Shown: positions 5,767 to 8,258 of the stretch, piece after piece
Numbering within the stretch: position 1 is the first letter of the stretch
Layout: every line of letters starts with the position of its first letter
From: CBDUUP01 sp965370435
GTDB taxonomy: Bacteria > Chloroflexota > Anaerolineae > Anaerolineales > UBA11579
DNA length: 8,258 bases
Direction of reading: 5' to 3'
Assembly: GCA_965370435.1 (NCBI GenBank)
Contig: CBDUUP010000194.1
Location: 1-8,258 of the forward strand
Made by a program: the position numbers and the translations under genes
The notes under the pieces: model-generated
What the model was told of the DNA's origin: nothing
The model's input: only the letters and a program-made list of their open reading frames with translations
Databases searched by the model: none

Positions 5767-7839
5767 ATGTATCTCCTCACCCTCCGCAGCCTCTCGAAAA
5801 ACCCCGGCCGCTCCGCGCTGGTCATCCTGGCGATCGCGCTGGGCGTCAGCATGGCGCTGGCCGGGGCCATCGTCGGGGAGGCCATCACCCAGAGCGCAGC
5901 CGAGATCGCCGAGCAGGGCGTATCGGGGAACACTTTTCTGGCGCTGGCGGCTCTGGCAGTGGTCAGCCTGATGCTGCTCTCCACCGCCGGGTTCGTCATC
6001 ACCAACGCCTTCGCCATGGCCGTCACCCGGCGGCGGCGAGAGTTAGCCGCTCTGCGCGCCCTGGGAATGACCCGCCGCCAGACCCTGCGGGGCATCCTGG
6101 CGGAAGCGGTCTTCATGGGCGCGTCCGGTTCTCTCTTGGGCGTGTTATTCGGGATAGGATTGGCCTGGGTCGCTCTGCGCTTCATGGGCTTGCTGGACGA
6201 AGTCGCTTTCTCCGTGCCGGGCTGGGGTTTGATCCTCTCGCCGCTGGCCGGGATGGCGGTGACCTTGTCCGCCGCGCTGTTCCCGGCGTTGTCGGCCAGC
6301 CGCCTGGCCCCCCTGGAGGCGGCCCGCTCCGCCTCGACCGCGGAGGAACCCTGGTTCATCCGGGCCGGGTGGAAGCCGGGCGCGGCCTTGTTGGGCCTGG
6401 CGATTGGCGGGGAATTGGTCTACGGCTTGGTCTTCCGTCCCAGCATCTACCCCGCTCAGGCCGGGTTCCTGTTGGGGCAGGGCATTTTGCTGGCCGGAGC
6501 CTTCTTGAGCCTCCCTTCCTTGATCGCCCTGTTCGCCAAGATCAGCCGCCCCTTCATGGTCCGGCGGCTGGGACTGGCCGGACGACTGGCCGCCGACAAC
6601 TTAGCTCGTAACCAACGCCGCGCGGCTCTGACCGCCGGAGCCTTGACCGCCGGGCTGACCCTCATCGCCGCAACCTCCGGCCTGACCACCGCCGGTCTCA
6701 AGGGGGCTCTCAACCGGACCGGGAAGCTCCTGGGGGAGGCGACTTTCGTCGTCCCCGACATTGACATCCTGGTCGCCGAGGGGGAGATGACGTTGGAGAA
6801 TTTCTTCCAGGTCATCGGGGACGAAAATCTCGCCAGCGACAACATGAACCCCGCCCTGACCGCATTGGAACAGTTGGAGGCCGAGGGCGTCATCCTGATC
6901 GAGCGCAACCGTTTCTTCGCCATCCCCTCCGAGATCAGCGCCTTGCCCGGCGCGCCGGGCATCTTCGTGGACCTGGAGCTTTTCCTCCAACTGGGCAACT
7001 TCAACTTCTTCGAAGGCGACCCGGAGACCGCTCTCTCCCTGGCGCAGGCGGGGCCGGTCCTCCTCACCCAGCCGGTGGTGGCCGACCGGTTGGGCCTTCA
7101 GGTGGGGGATGCGTTCTCCGTGCAAACCCCCCGCGGCGAAGTGACTTTCACCGTGGCCGGGATCGGCGGCAGCGGCTATTTGATGACCGTCATCCCCTAT
7201 TCGGTCGGAGAAGAATATTTCGGCATCACCGCCCCCTCTCATATCGGCATCCTCCTCCCCGAAGGGCAGGACGAGGAAGCCGCCCTGGCGCAGGTGAAAG
7301 CCGCCATCGCCCCCTTCCCCTTCCTGACCACCGTCACCGGCGAGGAGAGCTTCAAGTCCCTGAACGCCATGGTGGAGCGCATGGAGCGGCTGATCCAATC
7401 CTTGATGCTGCTGGCGGTGGTCGTCGCCGCGCTGGGGGTGGTCAACAGCGTGACCGTCAACGTGGTGGAACGCCGCCGCGAATTAGCCCTGCTGCGAGCG
7501 GTGGGCGCCAGCCAGCGGGATGTCCGCCGCGCCGTGGTGGCCGAGACGGCTCTGTTGGGCTTTCTGGCCGCTCTGGTTGCGGGTGGGCTGGGGCTGCTCA
7601 TGCTGCTGGGCTTCGCGGCTCTCATCCTGCCCAACGCCACCGCCTCCGTTGGTGTGCCACCAGATTGGGAGACCATCCGCCTGACCCTGGGCGGCGGCCT
7701 GCAGGACTGGGCCGTCTCCGCCGGAGTGGTGTTGGTGGTCGGGCCCCTGGTCGCCGGGCTGGCGGCGTATTTTCCGGCGCGTCGCGCCGCGGGGAGGAAT
7801 GTGGTTGAGGTGACGCGTAGTGAGAGGGTGGGGCTTTAG
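5767..7839 (+). CDS. FtsX/MacB-type ABC transporter permease, two-halved, apparently lacking the first extracellular domain
   Basis: The 690-residue membrane protein has about ten predicted membrane helices: near 17-37, 56-80, 112-140, 152-178, 203-223, 234-258, 288-305, 541-563, 592-622 and 647-670. Two FtsX domains are clear from the repeated cytoplasmic motif that contacts the ATPase: TRRRRELAALRALGMTRRQ (87-105) and VERRRELALLRAVGASQRD (567-585). Each is followed by a FPA-type end (172-188 and 669-685). The second half has a normal extracellular MacB-like domain (about 310-535). In the first half, only about 18 residues (38-55) separate helices 1 and 2, where the family usually has a domain of some 200 residues. 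Such permeases move lipids, lipoproteins or peptides, or transmit force, with a separate ATPase; none is present here. The start ATG is the only candidate after an in-frame stop at 5725 but has no Shine-Dalgarno sequence. High GC throughout. Confidence 0.9.
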   Translation: MYLLTLRSLSKNPGRSALVILAIALGVSMALAGAIVGEAITQSAAEIAEQGVSGNTFLALAALAVVSLMLLSTAGFVITNAFAMAVTRRRRELAALRALGMTRRQTLRGILAEAVFMGASGSLLGVLFGIGLAWVALRFMGLLDEVAFSVPGWGLILSPLAGMAVTLSAALFPALSASRLAPLEAARSASTAEEPWFIRAGWKPGAALLGLAIGGELVYGLVFRPSIYPAQAGFLLGQGILLAGAFLSLPSLIALFAKISRPFMVRRLGLAGRLAADNLARNQRRAALTAGALTAGLTLIAATSGLTTAGLKGALNRTGKLLGEATFVVPDIDILVAEGEMTLENFFQVIGDENLASDNMNPALTALEQLEAEGVILIERNRFFAIPSEISALPGAPGIFVDLELFLQLGNFNFFEGDPETALSLAQAGPVLLTQPVVADRLGLQVGDAFSVQTPRGEVTFTVAGIGGSGYLMTVIPYSVGEEYFGITAPSHIGILLPEGQDEEAALAQVKAAIAPFPFLTTVTGEESFKSLNAMVERMERLIQSLMLLAVVVAALGVVNSVTVNVVERRRELALLRAVGASQRDVRRAVVAETALLGFLAALVAGGLGLLMLLGFAALILPNATASVGVPPDWETIRLTLGGGLQDWAVSAGVVLVVGPLVAGLAAYFPARRAAGRNVVEVTRSERVGL

Positions 7840-7929
7840 TTGAATATTCTTCGTTGTCGCAAGTTGCTATCTTGACCCCATGCGTGTTGAAGGGAAGGAA
7901 AAAGTATGCGCTATTTCACCGTCTGCAAT
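7840..7929. other. Short gap between convergent genes, no clear terminator seen
   Basis: The permease gene and the small gene at the right edge converge on this 90-base gap. I looked for a stem followed by a T-run on both strands and found no convincing one. Composition falls from GC-rich to AT-rich within it. Confidence 0.4.
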
Positions 7930-8258
7930 TTAGGAATACCTGTTCGGGAATTTATATCCTGAAGCTTTGATAGCTTCCCAAGCCTCTATGTAAGGGCGAA
8001 GCATCTCATAGGCGTGAGATAACGTCTCCCTTCTTTCTTTCATATCATAGGGTATGATTGGCGTCCCTATAATGTCCATCCAATATTCAGAAATAATAGA
8101 CGGCTCGATATTTGATTCTTCTTTATCTTTCAAATATAACTCAGCAATGACAACTTCATTAATTTTTTCTCTCATTGTAAATATTTTTTCTCTGCTGTGG
8201 AGCGGAAAGAAAGAGCCTTTCTCAGGACACAGACCGAAAGTTATAACCTCCCACTCGT
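7930..8258 (-). CDS. Small hypothetical protein, possibly partial at the right edge
   Basis: I do not recognise this protein. An ATG at 8175 gives 81 residues, mostly helical by appearance, with many charged residues, a proline-containing GTPIIPYD segment and a C-terminal EAWEAIKASGYKFPNRYS. No signal peptide, membrane helix or catalytic motif is seen. That ATG lacks a good ribosome binding site, with only GCAGAG well upstream. The frame stays open for the 27 further codons to the window edge, with plausible protein sequence (HSREKIFTMREKINEV across the ATG), so the true start may lie outside the window and 108 residues would then be visible. The stop is TAA at 7932-7930. Composition is AT-rich like the left-hand cassette and unlike the adjacent permease. 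It converges on the permease gene. Confidence 0.5.
   Translation of the reverse strand, partial: EWEVITFGLCPEKGSFFPLHSREKIFTMREKINEVVIAELYLKDKEESNIEPSIISEYWMDIIGTPIIPYDMKERRETLSHAYEMLRPYIEAWEAIKASGYKFPNRYS

Noticed and set aside
6601..7398. Minus-strand open frame of 265 codons, and others at 5724-6359, 6456-7067 and 7239-7676
   Set aside because: All are antisense to the GC-rich permease gene, where high GC keeps several frames open. Their translations are low-complexity (Arg/Ala/Ser- or Gly/Glu-rich) without motifs.

Overview
The window most resembles a piece of a chromosome from an uncultured bacterium, possibly a Chloroflexota (Anaerolineae-like) genome. That lineage guess rests only on general impression: a PAS-type sensor kinase paired with a PhoB-like regulator, a GC-rich two-halved FtsX-type permease, and degenerate short-period repeats between genes. 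No rRNA, tRNA or marker gene is present to confirm it.

Layout. (1) Positions 1-3211, minus strand, clearly AT-rich: two tightly linked genes. The first in transcription order encodes a 553-residue protein of uncertain family (a DUF6361-like look at its N-terminus). It is followed with no gap by a phospholipase D-superfamily protein that carries two HxK/GSxN motifs and runs off the left edge. The second gene starts at a TTG codon directly after the first gene's stop, so an ATG-only gene search misses it. A promoter with a perfect TATAAT box lies at 3259-3264. (2) Positions 3306-5418, minus strand, moderate GC: a histidine kinase and an OmpR/PhoB-type response regulator overlapping by 8 bases. 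(3) Positions 5419-5766: a 348-base divergent intergenic region with two different short-period repeats, one of 8 bases in an inverted arrangement and one of 9 bases ending at the next start codon. (4) Positions 5767-7839, plus strand, GC-rich: an FtsX/MacB-type ABC transporter permease that seems to lack its first extracellular domain. (5) Positions 7930-8258, minus strand, AT-rich: a small unrecognised gene whose frame stays open to the right edge.

How the parts may work together. The kinase and regulator form a complete two-component system. They are divergent from the permease and could control it, but nothing in the sequence proves this, and no ATPase partner is visible. The AT-rich pair at the left looks like an acquired accessory cassette. 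A nuclease-like phospholipase D protein coupled to a large uncharacterised protein is an arrangement seen in anti-phage defence and DNA-modification islands, and this is the best candidate for an undescribed system. The rest of the cassette, if there is more, lies beyond the left edge.
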